Assembly (NCBI GenBank): GCA_040754425.1
Contig: JBFMCR010000010.1
Span: 1-61,800 of the forward strand
Length of the DNA stretch: 61,800 nt
Direction of reading: 5' to 3'
Source: UBA6918 sp040754425
GTDB taxonomy: Bacteria; Pseudomonadota; Gammaproteobacteria; Burkholderiales; Thiobacillaceae
Under the pieces are notes generated by a model. That model worked only from the letters and a program-made list of their open reading frames with translations. It had not been told where the DNA came from and did not search any database. Shown here piece by piece: positions 1-8,700 of this stretch (position 1 is the stretch's first letter; every line of letters starts with the position of its first letter). Made by a program: the position numbers and the translations under genes.

Positions 1-77
1 TTCACCCCCGCCATGCGCAGTTGCTCTTTCGCTTCACGCGGCAGTTTGCGAGTATCGAATACTTTCTTGCATTTCAT
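1..77 (-). CDS. 5' end of an unidentified gene leaving the window
   Basis: An ATG at 77 opens a frame that runs off the left edge and encodes a short basic N-terminus beginning MKCKKVFDTRKLPREAKEQL. Only 25 codons are visible, so no family can be assigned. The next gene is divergent and starts about 50 bases away, leaving a short shared upstream region. Confidence 0.4.
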   Translation of the reverse strand, partial: MKCKKVFDTRKLPREAKEQLRMAGV

Positions 78-130
78 GCCCTCGCATTGTATCGCATGAG
101 GCTTTGTTTGTGAAGATTTTAGTAATTCCG

Positions 131-664
131 ATGGCCGACCACTTCCTGCTGCTCTACCCGAAGAATCCGGCCTGGGCGCCGGCAAGGCTTGCGCCTTTGC
201 TCGATGCGCTCAAGGCAATCGGTTTTCTCGGGACGGAACACAGCGCCGGTCTGTACGGCGCGGGCCCGGAATACCTGAGCCTGGTCAGCTACCTGGGCTG
301 TTCGCCGCAGATCGCGCTGGGCGACAACGAGGCCGCGACCACCATCCGCATCGCAGGCATTTTCGACGCCCCGCGCTTCGTGCAGGATGCCAACCTCAAG
401 CCGCCGCGTTGCCCGCAATGCCGCAAGATGCTGGACAAACCCGCGGCCCCGGTAGAGGCGGGCGGGAACCTGCGCTGCAACCATTGCGGCCACAGCGGAA
501 ATGCCTGCGATTTCGACTGGCGCCGCAGTGCGGCTTGCGGCCGCGTGTTCATCGGGATTGCCAACGTGTTCGAGTCCGAGGCGGTGCCTGGAGAGGCGCT
601 CGCCGATTGCCTGAGGAAGGCAAGCGGCGAGGCGTGGGATTACTGCTATGTGCGTAAAGACTGA
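131..664 (+). CDS. hypothetical protein with a zinc-ribbon-like four-Cys cluster
   Basis: This is a soluble protein of about 177 residues that I do not recognise. The start at 131 (MADHFLLLYP) is preferred over an in-frame ATG at 104. The middle carries two Cys pairs (CPQC, then CNHC about 30 residues later) that look like a zinc ribbon. The N-terminal half has no such motif. It is a single gene with no operon partner: the next gene is convergent and begins 15 bases beyond the stop. No function is proposed. Confidence 0.7.
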   Translation: MADHFLLLYPKNPAWAPARLAPLLDALKAIGFLGTEHSAGLYGAGPEYLSLVSYLGCSPQIALGDNEAATTIRIAGIFDAPRFVQDANLKPPRCPQCRKMLDKPAAPVEAGGNLRCNHCGHSGNACDFDWRRSAACGRVFIGIANVFESEAVPGEALADCLRKASGEAWDYCYVRKD

Positions 665-679
665 CAGCTCAAGACTGCG

Positions 680-1348
680 CTACTTTTTTTCCGTCAAACG
701 CTTGATGACGCTGGCGGCCCAGTCCTTGCCGCCGAGGCCGAAGGCCAGGGCCAGAGCAAGGCCGACGGCGCCGAAACCGATCTGGAAGGCGGAGATCAGC
801 AGATGGGTGCCGATCTGCAGCTGCTCCAGGGCCACGAACACCACGAAGATGATCACGGCGTACTCGGCCAGGGTGCTGAGGGTGAGTGCGCCCTCGACGC
901 CCATGTTGTTGAGATAGGCGAACACCAGGCGGTTGATGAAGCGCGCCACCAGCACGCCGAACACCAGCACCAGCACGGCGACGATGATGTTGGGCAGGTA
1001 GAACACCACCTTGTTGAACAGCTCGGCCACCGTGGTGAGGCCGAGGCTGTTGGCGACGGTGACGATGACCACCAGCAGGATGATCCAGTAGATCAGGTTG
1101 GCGATGAGCCGCGAAAGCGTGAGGTCGATGTTGCCCTGGCGCATGAAGGCTTCGATGCCGGTTTTCTTGCCGAGCTCGTCGAACTTGAGGGTATCGAGGA
1201 TCTTGCCCACGGCCGAACGCACGATATTGGCCAGTATCCAGCCCAGGAACAAAAGAACCAGCGCGGCCAGCAATTGCGGAACGAATGCGGCCAGCTGGGT
1301 CCAGAAAGAAGTGAGGGATGCGACGAATACGTCAATCTGTTGTTGCAT
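680..1348 (-). CDS. CmpX/MscS-related TM-helix repeat membrane protein
   Basis: The 222-residue protein has four to five hydrophobic segments (roughly 20-45, 80-105, 120-145, 160-200) and the Gly/Ala-rich pattern of the conserved TM-helix repeat family related to small-conductance mechanosensitive channels. It ends in a short basic tail and lacks the large cytoplasmic domain of full MscS. A role in membrane tension or osmotic adaptation is inferred from the family only. It is transcribed away from prmB; an AAGGAGGAA-like ribosome site lies just before the start at 1348. Confidence 0.75.
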   Translation of the reverse strand: MQQQIDVFVASLTSFWTQLAAFVPQLLAALVLLFLGWILANIVRSAVGKILDTLKFDELGKKTGIEAFMRQGNIDLTLSRLIANLIYWIILLVVIVTVANSLGLTTVAELFNKVVFYLPNIIVAVLVLVFGVLVARFINRLVFAYLNNMGVEGALTLSTLAEYAVIIFVVFVALEQLQIGTHLLISAFQIGFGAVGLALALAFGLGGKDWAASVIKRLTEKK

Positions 1349-1381
1349 GGGTTCCTCCTTTGTTTCGGATTTGGCCCTGAA

Positions 1382-2302
1382 TTATAAACGACCGGGTTTG
1401 ATGTCTTCGTGACGCAGCAAAAACACGTATTCATCGCCGCCGCTGGTGTCCAGCCAGACGAAGGGAAGATGAGGGAATGCGGCTTCCAGTGCGTCGCGGT
1501 TGTGGCCGATTTCGGCGATGAGCAGGCCGCCGGGATTCAAGTGATCTGCAGCGTCGGCGAGGATGCGGCGGATGTGCGTGAGGCCGTCCTCGCCGCCGGC
1601 CAGGGCGAGTTCCGGCTCGCGCCGGTATTCTTGCGGCAGTTCCGCCATGGACGGCGCGTTCACATAGGGCGGGTTGGTGAGGATGAGGTCGTATTTCTTG
1701 CCCTTGAGCTTTTTCATCAGGTCCGACTGGATGAGGCGTACCCGGTCTTGCAGGCCGTAGTTCTCCACGTTTTTCTTCGCCACCGCCAGGGCGTCCTTCG
1801 AGATGTCGACGGCATCGATCTCGGCGTGCGGAAAGGCGTGCGCCATCAGGATGGCAAGGCAGCCCGAGCCGGTGCACACGTCCACGGCCGCATGAACGGC
1901 CTCGGGGTCGGCCACCCAGGGCGCCAGCCGTTCGCGCAGCAATTCGGCAATGTAGGAGCGCGGCACGATCACGCGCTCGTCCACGTAGAAGCGGAAATCG
2001 CCCAGCCAGGCTTCGTGCGTGAGATAGGCCGCCGGCACGCGTTCCTTCACGCGACGCTCGATCACAAACTTCAATTGCTCGGACTCGATGTGGGTGAGGC
2101 TGGCATCGAGGAAAGGTTCCAGGCGGTCCAGCGGCAGGTGCAGGGTGTGCAGGATGAGATAGGCGGCTTCGTCGAAGGCATTGTCGCTGCCGTGGCCGAA
2201 GAACAACCCGGCCTCGTTGAAGCGCGACACCGCGAAGCGCAGCCAGTCGCGAACGGTGATGAGGGATTCGGTGTCCCTGAAGGGGTCGGGAGTTTTTTTC
2301 AT
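1382..2302 (-). CDS. prmB: 50S ribosomal protein L3 glutamine N5-methyltransferase
   Basis: The 306-residue protein has the PrmB/HemK layout: an N-terminal helical domain (about 1-105) followed by a class I SAM methyltransferase fold. The glycine-rich motif I reads VDVCTGSGCLA and the catalytic motif is NPPY (in ILTNPPYVNAP), which places the target glutamine for N5 methylation. The N-terminal MKKTPDPFRDTESLITVRDW is typical of PrmB rather than PrmC (release-factor methyltransferase). Length is normal. It lies downstream of the DUF504 gene and dapE on the same strand, about 50 bases after the DUF504 stop. Confidence 0.9.
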   Translation of the reverse strand: MKKTPDPFRDTESLITVRDWLRFAVSRFNEAGLFFGHGSDNAFDEAAYLILHTLHLPLDRLEPFLDASLTHIESEQLKFVIERRVKERVPAAYLTHEAWLGDFRFYVDERVIVPRSYIAELLRERLAPWVADPEAVHAAVDVCTGSGCLAILMAHAFPHAEIDAVDISKDALAVAKKNVENYGLQDRVRLIQSDLMKKLKGKKYDLILTNPPYVNAPSMAELPQEYRREPELALAGGEDGLTHIRRILADAADHLNPGGLLIAEIGHNRDALEAAFPHLPFVWLDTSGGDEYVFLLRHEDIKPGRL

Positions 2303-2354
2303 GGGCTTGATTTTATCCGGAAGGGTGGCGGTCGGATGGCTGCAAGGCGGTGCG

Positions 2355-2627
2355 TCAGCCGGGCGACTTGTCGGGCGGATGCCTTTCCCAGATCAACCGC
2401 CCGTCCTGCCAGACTTCACGCACGCGGTGAAAGGGGATGCTGTGGCTTACGCCGTTCTCGTCAGTAAAGTCAAAAAGGCCGGGGTTGTCGCGGTCCCGAA
2501 AAATCTCGCGCAGGTCGGCGTGCAGTATCCGGTTTTCCATGCGGTCCCAGTAGCCGATGACGAAGCGGCTTTTGCCCAGGCTTTCGTCCCAGCGGATGCG
2601 CGACAGCAGCTCGTGGATCGGGACCAA
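2355..2627 (-). CDS. DUF504 (MJ1316-type) family protein
   Basis: The frame encodes a compact 90-residue protein starting (M)VPIHELLSRIRWDE, matching the usual start of DUF504/UPF0248 proteins. The start is a TTG at 2627, 17 bases after the dapE stop; no in-frame ATG or GTG fits. The conserved features are the IRWD motif near the N-terminus, an IGYWDR segment and an IPFHRVREVW segment near the C-terminus. The family has been linked to recognition of RNA cyclic phosphate ends, but no role is established. It is probably co-transcribed with dapE and prmB. Confidence 0.75.
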   Translation of the reverse strand: MVPIHELLSRIRWDESLGKSRFVIGYWDRMENRILHADLREIFRDRDNPGLFDFTDENGVSHSIPFHRVREVWQDGRLIWERHPPDKSPG

Positions 2628-2644
2628 GGCATCAACCCTGGCGG

Positions 2645-3772
2645 TCAGCCCAGCAGCTTTTCCAGCGTGCGCTGGTAAATCTCGCGCAAGAGCTCGATGT
2701 CGGCCACCGGGATGTTCTCGTTGAGTTTGTGGATGCTGGCGTTCAGCGGCCCGAACTCGATCACCTGCGGGCAGATGTCGGCGATGAAGCGGCCGTCCGA
2801 GGTGCCGCCGCTGGTGGAGACTTCGGTTTCCACGCCTGTGACTTCGCGGATGGCCTGGGAAATCTTCTCGACCAGGTCGCCCTTGGGCGTGAGGTAGGGC
2901 TTGCCGCCTTCTTCCCAGATCAGCTCGTATTCCAGTCCGTGCTTTTGCAGGATGGCGTGCACGCGCTCCTTCAGCTGCGCCTTGGTGCTGGCGGTGGAAT
3001 GGCGGAAGTTGAAGCGGATTTCGACTTCGCCGGGCACCACGTTGGTGGCGCCGGTGCCGCCGTGGATGTTGGACACCTGCCAGGAGGTGGGCGGGAAGTA
3101 TTCGTTGCCCTCGTCCCACACCGTGGCGGCCATCTCGGCGATGGCGGGCGCGGCCATGTGGATGGGGTTTTTCACCAGGTGCGGGTAGGCGATGTGGCCC
3201 TGCACGCCCTTGACCGTGAGCTTGCCCGAAAGCGAACCGCGGCGGCCGTTCTTGATGGTGTCGCCGAGTTTCGATACACAGGTGGGTTCGCCGACGATGC
3301 AGTAGTCGATTTTTTCGCCGCGCGCGGCCAGGCTTTCCACCACCTTCACCGTGCCGTCCGTGGCCACGCCTTCCTCGTCTGACGTGATCAAGAGCGCGAT
3401 CGAGCCCTTGTGCTCGGGGTGCCTGGCGAGAAATCCCTCGATGGCGGTGACGAAGGCGGCGATCGAGGTCTTCATGTCCGAGGCGCCGCGTCCGTACAGC
3501 ACGCCGTCGCGGATGGTGGGGGTGAAGGGGTCGGACAGCCACTGGTCGAGCGGGCCGGCAGGCACCACGTCGGTATGGCCGGCAAAGCACACCACCGGCC
3601 CCTCCGTGCCCTTGCGCGCCCACAGGTTGGTGACGCCGTTGGATTCGATGGTCTCGAACGTGAAGCCCAAGGGGGCGAGGCGGGCCATGAGCAGGTCCTG
3701 GCAGCCGGCGTCGTCCGGCGTATTGGACTTGCGCGCAATGAGGTCTTTGGCGAGTTCGAGCGTGGCGGTCAT
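2645..3772 (-). CDS. dapE: succinyl-diaminopimelate desuccinylase
   Basis: A 375-residue M20 metallopeptidase-family enzyme that removes succinate from N-succinyl-LL-diaminopimelate in the lysine and peptidoglycan pathway. The metal ligands are readable: FAGHTDVVPAG, GRGASDMK and ITSDEEG. The start at 3772 (MTATLELAKDL) is the normal DapE start; an in-frame ATG 33 bases upstream would add an atypical extension. Length matches the family. It heads the dapE-DUF504-prmB group on the minus strand. Confidence 0.93.
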   Translation of the reverse strand: MTATLELAKDLIARKSNTPDDAGCQDLLMARLAPLGFTFETIESNGVTNLWARKGTEGPVVCFAGHTDVVPAGPLDQWLSDPFTPTIRDGVLYGRGASDMKTSIAAFVTAIEGFLARHPEHKGSIALLITSDEEGVATDGTVKVVESLAARGEKIDYCIVGEPTCVSKLGDTIKNGRRGSLSGKLTVKGVQGHIAYPHLVKNPIHMAAPAIAEMAATVWDEGNEYFPPTSWQVSNIHGGTGATNVVPGEVEIRFNFRHSTASTKAQLKERVHAILQKHGLEYELIWEEGGKPYLTPKGDLVEKISQAIREVTGVETEVSTSGGTSDGRFIADICPQVIEFGPLNASIHKLNENIPVADIELLREIYQRTLEKLLG

Positions 3773-3787
3773 TTTTGAGAATCCACA

Positions 3788-3843
3788 AAGAGGACAGGAG
3801 GACAAGAGGAAAACCAGGGTTTGAATAAGCCTCCTGTCCTCTT
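3788..3843. repeat. 14-bp inverted repeat between dapE and an ArsC-like gene
   Basis: AAGAGGACAGGAGG at 3788-3801 is the exact reverse complement of 3830-3843, separated by 28 bases. The arms are built from purine-rich (or pyrimidine-rich) near-repeats, like other intergenic elements in this window. It could act as a stem-loop between the two minus-strand genes; there is no clear T-tract. Confidence 0.6.
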
Positions 3844-3859
3844 GTTCTCCTTGTTCAAA

Positions 3860-4207
3860 TCATTTTCTGAAAATTGCGGCATATTCTTCGGGCGAAAAGC
3901 CCAGGTGGTAGGTGCCGTCCACTTCCAGCAGGGGGCGCTTGATGGCGCTGGGCGTGGCGGCGAGGAAGTCGAAGGCCGCCTTTTCGCCGGTGACGGCATT
4001 CTTCACCTCGTCCGGCTGCTTGCGCCAGGTCGGGCCGCGTCTGTTGATGAGCGCTTCCCAGCCCAGCTGTTTCGCGGCCTTTTTCAGCACATCGATCGGC
4101 ACGCCCTGTTTCTTGTAGTCGTGGAATTCGGCCTCGATGCCGTGCTCATCCAGCCAGGCGCGCGCCTTCCTGACCGTGTCGCAGTTGGAGATGCCGTAAA
4201 TTTTCAT
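3860..4207 (-). CDS. ArsC/Spx-family protein (YffB-like)
   Basis: The 115-residue protein has the thioredoxin-like ArsC fold: MKIYGISNCDTVRKARAWL at the N-terminus with a single Cys (CDT), a central RRGPTWRK motif (the RRSGTxYR-like site of the family) and a C-terminal KRPLLEVDG segment. The glutathione-using ArsC family and the YffB/Spx subgroup share these features. The RRGPTWRK form fits YffB-like proteins of unknown substrate better than true arsenate reductase. No ars genes are near it. Confidence 0.8.
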   Translation of the reverse strand: MKIYGISNCDTVRKARAWLDEHGIEAEFHDYKKQGVPIDVLKKAAKQLGWEALINRRGPTWRKQPDEVKNAVTGEKAAFDFLAATPSAIKRPLLEVDGTYHLGFSPEEYAAIFRK

Positions 4208-4262
4208 GCTTGCTTTAAAAATAGCGGCGGTAAAATGAGATGAATTAGGATTTTAACCGCAC

Positions 4263-6077
4263 ATGAGACACCACGCCGCAAAAAACTCCGCCGGCTCGAC
4301 CCCCCCGGCCGGCCCCGCCGACTGGCGCACCCTGAAGAAACTCGGGCCTTATCTCTGGGAGTACCGCTGGCGCTTCATTTTCGCCGTGAGTTTCCTCGTC
4401 GGCGCCAAGCTCGCCACCATCGGCGTGCCCATCGTGCTCAAGCACATCGTCGACAGCCTGGACACCGCCAAGAATGCAGTGCTGATCCTGCCGACCGCGC
4501 TCATCGTCGGCTACGGTCTTTTGCGCCTCGCTACCACGCTGTTCACCGACCTCAGGGACATGATCTTCGCCAAGGTCACCCAGGGCATGATCCGCAAGAT
4601 CAGCATCGAGGCCTTCCGCCACCTGCACAACCTGTCGCTGCGCTTCCATCTGGAAAGACAAACCGGCGGGGTCACGCGCGACATCGAGCGCGGCAGCCAG
4701 GGCATTTCGGCCATCATCAATTATCTGCTGTTCCGCATCGCGCCCACGCTGATCGAGATCCTGCTGGTGGGCGCCATCCTGCTGGTGCAGTTCGACTGGG
4801 TGTTCGCGCTCATCACCGTGGGCGTGGTCGTGATCTACATGGTCATGACCATCGTCATCACCGAATGGCGCACCAAGTACCGGCGCAGGATGAACGAGCT
4901 CGATTCCATCGCCACCACGCGCGCGGTGGACAGCCTCATCAACTACGAGACGGTGAAGTATTTCGGCAACGAGAAGTTCGAGACCGAGCGCTACAACACC
5001 AGCATGGAGCACTGGCAGGAAGCCGCGGTCAAGAGCCAGAACTCGCTGTCGCTGCTCAACACGGTGCAGGCCTTCATCATCGCCATCGGCGTGACACTCG
5101 TGCTCTGGCGCGCAGCCGCAGGCGTGGTGGCGGGTACCCTGAGCCTGGGCGATCTGGTCATGATCAACGCTTTCCTCGTGCAGATCTTCCTGCCGCTCAA
5201 TTTCCTCGGCGTCATGTACCGAGAAATCAAGCAGTCCATCACCGACATCGAGCGCATGTTCAAGCTGCTCTCGCAGAATGTCGAGGTCCGGGACAAGCCC
5301 GGCGCCAGGCCGCTCGCCGTTGCGGGCGGGACGGTGCGCTTCGACAACGTGAGCTTCGCCTATGATCCCGAGCGCCCCATCCTGCGGGGCGTGAGCTTCG
5401 ACATTCCGGCCGGGCGCACCGTCGCCGTGGTCGGCACTTCCGGCGCGGGCAAATCCACCCTGGTCAGGCTCCTGTTCCGCTTCTACGACGTCACCGGCGG
5501 GTCCATCAGCATCGACGGCCAGGACATCCGCGACGTGACCCAGGAAAGCCTGCGCGCAGCCATTGGCATCGTGCCGCAGGACACCGTGCTGTTCAACGAC
5601 ACGCTCTACTACAACATCGCCTACGGCAAGCCGGAGGCCACGCGCGAGCAGGTGGTGGAAGCCGCGCGCGCGGCGCATATCCTGCATTTCATCGAGTCGC
5701 TGCCCAAGGGCTGGGACACCGTGGTGGGCGAGCGGGGACTCAAGCTCTCCGGCGGCGAGAAGCAGCGCGTGGCCATCGCCAGGACGCTGTTGAAAAACCC
5801 CGCCATCCTGGTGCTGGACGAGGCCACTTCGGCGCTGGACTCCAAGACCGAGAAGATCATCCAGGCCGAACTGCGCGAAGTGATGAAGAACCGCACCACC
5901 CTCACCATCGCCCATCGCCTGTCCACCATCATCGACGCCGACGAGATCCTGGTCATGGAAGCCGGCCGCATCGTCGAGCGCGGACGCCACGAAGTGCTGC
6001 TCGCCATGCACGGCCATTACGCGCACATGTGGGAGATGCAGCAGCAGGCGATGAAGGAACAGGCCGAGGCGGCCTGA
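4263..6077 (+). CDS. Atm1/ABCB7-type ABC exporter, fused permease and ATPase
   Basis: The 604-residue half-transporter has an N-terminal six-helix exporter domain (about 35-320) and a C-terminal ATPase domain (about 350-580). The ATPase carries Walker A GTSGAGKST, signature LSGGEKQRVAIART, Walker B ILVLDEATSALD and the H-loop IAHRLST. The start RTLKKLGPYLWEYRWRF and the TM region match the bacterial Atm1-like group, which exports glutathione-linked species or metals and is tied to iron-sulfur homeostasis. It would act as a homodimer in the inner membrane. The gene stands alone and diverges from the ArsC-like gene 55 bases away. Confidence 0.85.
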   Translation: MRHHAAKNSAGSTPPAGPADWRTLKKLGPYLWEYRWRFIFAVSFLVGAKLATIGVPIVLKHIVDSLDTAKNAVLILPTALIVGYGLLRLATTLFTDLRDMIFAKVTQGMIRKISIEAFRHLHNLSLRFHLERQTGGVTRDIERGSQGISAIINYLLFRIAPTLIEILLVGAILLVQFDWVFALITVGVVVIYMVMTIVITEWRTKYRRRMNELDSIATTRAVDSLINYETVKYFGNEKFETERYNTSMEHWQEAAVKSQNSLSLLNTVQAFIIAIGVTLVLWRAAAGVVAGTLSLGDLVMINAFLVQIFLPLNFLGVMYREIKQSITDIERMFKLLSQNVEVRDKPGARPLAVAGGTVRFDNVSFAYDPERPILRGVSFDIPAGRTVAVVGTSGAGKSTLVRLLFRFYDVTGGSISIDGQDIRDVTQESLRAAIGIVPQDTVLFNDTLYYNIAYGKPEATREQVVEAARAAHILHFIESLPKGWDTVVGERGLKLSGGEKQRVAIARTLLKNPAILVLDEATSALDSKTEKIIQAELREVMKNRTTLTIAHRLSTIIDADEILVMEAGRIVERGRHEVLLAMHGHYAHMWEMQQQAMKEQAEAA

Positions 6078-6109
6078 GCTGAGTTTTTGAGCAACCGAAA
6101 AGCGAATTT

Positions 6110-6177
6110 ACAGGGAGGATATGAGAGGTTCAGGGAGTAAAAAATCATTCCTCCCATTCCTCCCTTAACCTCCCTGT
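6110..6177. repeat. inverted repeat after the Atm1-type exporter gene
   Basis: ACAGGGAGG at 6110-6118 pairs with CCTCCCTGT at 6169-6177, and the interior holds further GGGAG / CTCCC copies. It could fold into a long stem-loop in the gap before the next gene. It resembles the purine/pyrimidine heptad hairpins elsewhere in the window. Confidence 0.5.
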
Positions 6178-6198
6178 TGTCGATTAATTCATGCAGGC

Positions 6199-7500
6199 AT
6201 GAGAATCCACAAAGTCAGTTGGGCAGACGCACAGGCCGAACTCTCCTTCATCCGCCGCACGGTGTTCATCGAAGAGCAGCAAGTGCCGGAAGCACTGGAA
6301 TGGGACGGCGAGGACGAATACGCCCTGCACGTGCTGGTGACCGAGGGCGATGAGCCCGTCGGCTGCGGGCGCATGCTGCCCGACGGACACATCGGCCGCA
6401 TGGCGGTGCTGAAGGATTATCGGGGCAGGGGCGTGGGCCGCCTGATCATCAAGACCCTGCTCATGGAGGCGGAGAAGCTGCGCAAGGGAAAAGTCTTCCT
6501 CAACGCCCAGACGCGCGTTGCCGGTTTTTACGCAAAATACGGTTTCATTCGGGTCGGCGGGGAGTTCCCCGACGCCGGCATTCCTCACGTACGCATGGAG
6601 AAGACCTTGGACAATTTCAGCGAAACCTTGAACAGCCGCTTTGCCATTCCCGGCCGCCTGCGCTTCCAGGACGCCGCGCCCGGCCTGCCGGTGGCGGAAA
6701 TCACCACGCCCGACGCCATGGCACGCGTGGCGGTGCAGGGCGGCCAGGTGCTGGAATGGCAGCCCAACGGCCACAAGCCGGTGATCTGGGTGTCCAAGGC
6801 CGCTGTCTACCAGCCAGGCAAGGGCGTGCGCGGCGGCGTGCCGGTGTGCTTCCCCTGGTTCGGCCAGCTCGGCGACAAGGGCGTGCACGGCTTCGTGCGC
6901 GCGCGCATGTGGGAAGTGCGCGAAGCCAAAGTCGATCTCGCCGACACCGTGGTGTTGAAGCTGGGCATCAGGGACGACGAATCCACCCGCGCGATCTGGG
7001 ATCACCCCTTCGACCTGGAACTCATCGTCACCGTCGGTGCCGCGCTGAAAATGGAACTCGTCACCCGCAACACCGGTGCCGCGCCCTTCACCATCACCGA
7101 CGGCCTGCACACCTATTTCCGCGTCGGCGACATCGGCCAGGTCAAGGTGCACGGCCTCGACGGCACGGCCTACCTCGACAAGACGCGCGACTTCGAGCAG
7201 TTCACCCAGCAGGGCCCCGTAACCCTCAGCGGGGAGACCGACCGCGTATACATCGACACCGCCGCCGACTGCCTGATCGAGGACCCCGTGTTCGGCCGCA
7301 CCATCCGTGTAGCCAAGTCCGGCAGCCGCTCCACCGTGGTGTGGAATCCCTGGAGCGAAAAGGAAAAAGGTTTCGCCGACATGGCGGCGGGCGAATACAG
7401 GGACATGGTGTGCGTGGAAACCGTCAACGCCAGCCCCGACGAAATCACCGTTGCCCCGGGCGGCAGGCACAGCCTGGTGGCCTTCATCGGCGTGGAGTAG
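6199..7500 (+). CDS. fusion of GNAT N-acetyltransferase and hexose-6-phosphate mutarotase domains
   Basis: A single 433-residue frame joins two enzyme domains. Residues 1-135 are a GNAT acyltransferase with the acetyl-CoA loop RGRGVGR and the C-terminal GFYAKYGF motif. Residues about 150-433 are a YeaD-like D-hexose-6-phosphate mutarotase/aldose epimerase domain with GGVPVCFPWFG, KGVHGFVR and a catalytic-region TDGLHTYFRVGD. No stop or frameshift interrupts the junction (about NFSETLNSRF). The first domain would acetylate a small amine, the second would interconvert hexose-phosphate anomers; why they are joined is not known to me. Confidence 0.8.
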   Translation: MRIHKVSWADAQAELSFIRRTVFIEEQQVPEALEWDGEDEYALHVLVTEGDEPVGCGRMLPDGHIGRMAVLKDYRGRGVGRLIIKTLLMEAEKLRKGKVFLNAQTRVAGFYAKYGFIRVGGEFPDAGIPHVRMEKTLDNFSETLNSRFAIPGRLRFQDAAPGLPVAEITTPDAMARVAVQGGQVLEWQPNGHKPVIWVSKAAVYQPGKGVRGGVPVCFPWFGQLGDKGVHGFVRARMWEVREAKVDLADTVVLKLGIRDDESTRAIWDHPFDLELIVTVGAALKMELVTRNTGAAPFTITDGLHTYFRVGDIGQVKVHGLDGTAYLDKTRDFEQFTQQGPVTLSGETDRVYIDTAADCLIEDPVFGRTIRVAKSGSRSTVVWNPWSEKEKGFADMAAGEYRDMVCVETVNASPDEITVAPGGRHSLVAFIGVE

Positions 7501-7527
7501 TCGCTCAGGACGAACGGAGGCCTGGGT

Positions 7528-8019
7528 ATGTTCGGATGTCGCGTGCTGACAACCTGTCTGCTTGGATTGGCCCTGTCCGCCTGCGACAAGCCGGCGGAAA
7601 CCGCACCGGGCGCCACGGCCCCGGCTTCGGTAACGGCGCACAAGGCTGCCGCCGTGCCGGACGCCCGGCCCAACCCCGAGCAGGTCGAGCGCGGCCGCCA
7701 GATCTACGAAAAGCACTGCATGGAATGCCATGGCGCCGAGGGCAAGGGGCAGCCGGGAGACTGGCGTGTGAAGGGGGCCAACGGCATGTACCCGCCGCCT
7801 CCGCTGGACGACACGGCGCATGCCTGGCACCACCCCACGGCAGTACTCAAGCAGCGCATCCGCGAAGGCAGCCCGCCGGGGGTGGGCGACATGCCGTCAT
7901 GGGATGGCAAGCTCACCGAGGCCGAGATCGACGACGTGGTAGTCTACGTCAAGTCGCTATGGTCGCCGGAGGTGTTCCGGCACTGGGTCGAGATAGAAAT
8001 GCGCTCGATGCAGAACTAG
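7528..8019 (+). CDS. lipoprotein c-type cytochrome
   Basis: The 163-residue protein has a lipoprotein signal (LALSAC, lipidated Cys19), a Pro/Ala-rich linker and one class I cytochrome c domain. The haem site is CMECH and the likely distal ligand is Met in GVGDMPSW, with a C-terminal helix DVVVYVKSLW. It would be anchored in a membrane facing the periplasm as a small electron carrier. No oxidase or dehydrogenase genes adjoin it, so its partner is unknown. Confidence 0.85.
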   Translation: MFGCRVLTTCLLGLALSACDKPAETAPGATAPASVTAHKAAAVPDARPNPEQVERGRQIYEKHCMECHGAEGKGQPGDWRVKGANGMYPPPPLDDTAHAWHHPTAVLKQRIREGSPPGVGDMPSWDGKLTEAEIDDVVVYVKSLWSPEVFRHWVEIEMRSMQN

Positions 8020-8067
8020 CAGCCTCGCATCCCCAATAACGCTCACTTTGCAGGCGGCAGCCGGCAT

Positions 8068-8628
8068 CTACGGCGCATAGCTCACGACCGCGGTGCCCAG
8101 CCGGCTGTTGAGGCCCATCACCGGTATGACCAGCAGCTTGTTGCCATCCTGTCCGTCGCGGATCGCCACTTGCGCTTCTGCGAGAAGATCGGCCGGAAAA
8201 ACCTGGGAGAACTCGCCGTCCTGAAATTTCTTGTCGCTGGAGACAAGCAGCTTGCCGTTCGTGTCGGCAAGCACGGCGAGCTTGATGTTTTCAGTCTTGA
8301 CCAGTTCCGCGAAATACTGGTCGATCTGGTCAAGGTTGTCGCGGATCATTTCGCTGCGGATTGCCCAGGACAGGACCGTGCCCAACTGTCGATGCGCCGT
8401 TTCGCTTTTCTGTGCCAGCATGGCGGCTGCTTCGGCACGCAGTGCGGTCTTGTCAGCCTCGAACAGCCGGCTTTGCTCCTGCATGCGCGCTTCAACATCG
8501 ACGACAGCGGCCTGTTTCCAGAAGAATCCGAAAATCAGCAACAAAACCAGCAGCACACTGACCCATAACGGCAGCTTGATGCTCTGCAGCATGCCGATTG
8601 GGTTGGATTTTTTGTTCGCCTCGACCAT
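8068..8628 (-). CDS. membrane-anchored protein with a periplasmic sensor-like domain
   Basis: The 186-residue protein has one strong N-terminal transmembrane helix (about 17-40), then a helical stretch (45-105) and a small alpha/beta region with the pattern NIKLAVLADTNGKLLVSSD, which looks like a PAS/Cache-type extracytoplasmic fold. It has no output domain after it, so it is not a complete sensor kinase or chemoreceptor. No family assigned. Confidence 0.6.
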   Translation of the reverse strand: MVEANKKSNPIGMLQSIKLPLWVSVLLVLLLIFGFFWKQAAVVDVEARMQEQSRLFEADKTALRAEAAAMLAQKSETAHRQLGTVLSWAIRSEMIRDNLDQIDQYFAELVKTENIKLAVLADTNGKLLVSSDKKFQDGEFSQVFPADLLAEAQVAIRDGQDGNKLLVIPVMGLNSRLGTAVVSYAP

Positions 8629-8700
8629 CTTGTCTCCTTGGGTGTGGGTAAAACCTTATTTACCATAGCTCATTCTGACGGGCTGTCCAGACAGGCCGGG

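Noticed and set aside
3860..4207. Annotation as arsenate reductase for arsenic resistance.
   Set aside because: The active-site pattern fits the YffB/Spx-like group better and there is no ars operon.
4245..6026. A 593-residue open frame on the minus strand opposite the Atm1-type exporter gene.
   Set aside because: It is rich in His, Asp and Gly without any domain and is the mirror of a GC-rich real gene on the plus strand with full ABC motifs.
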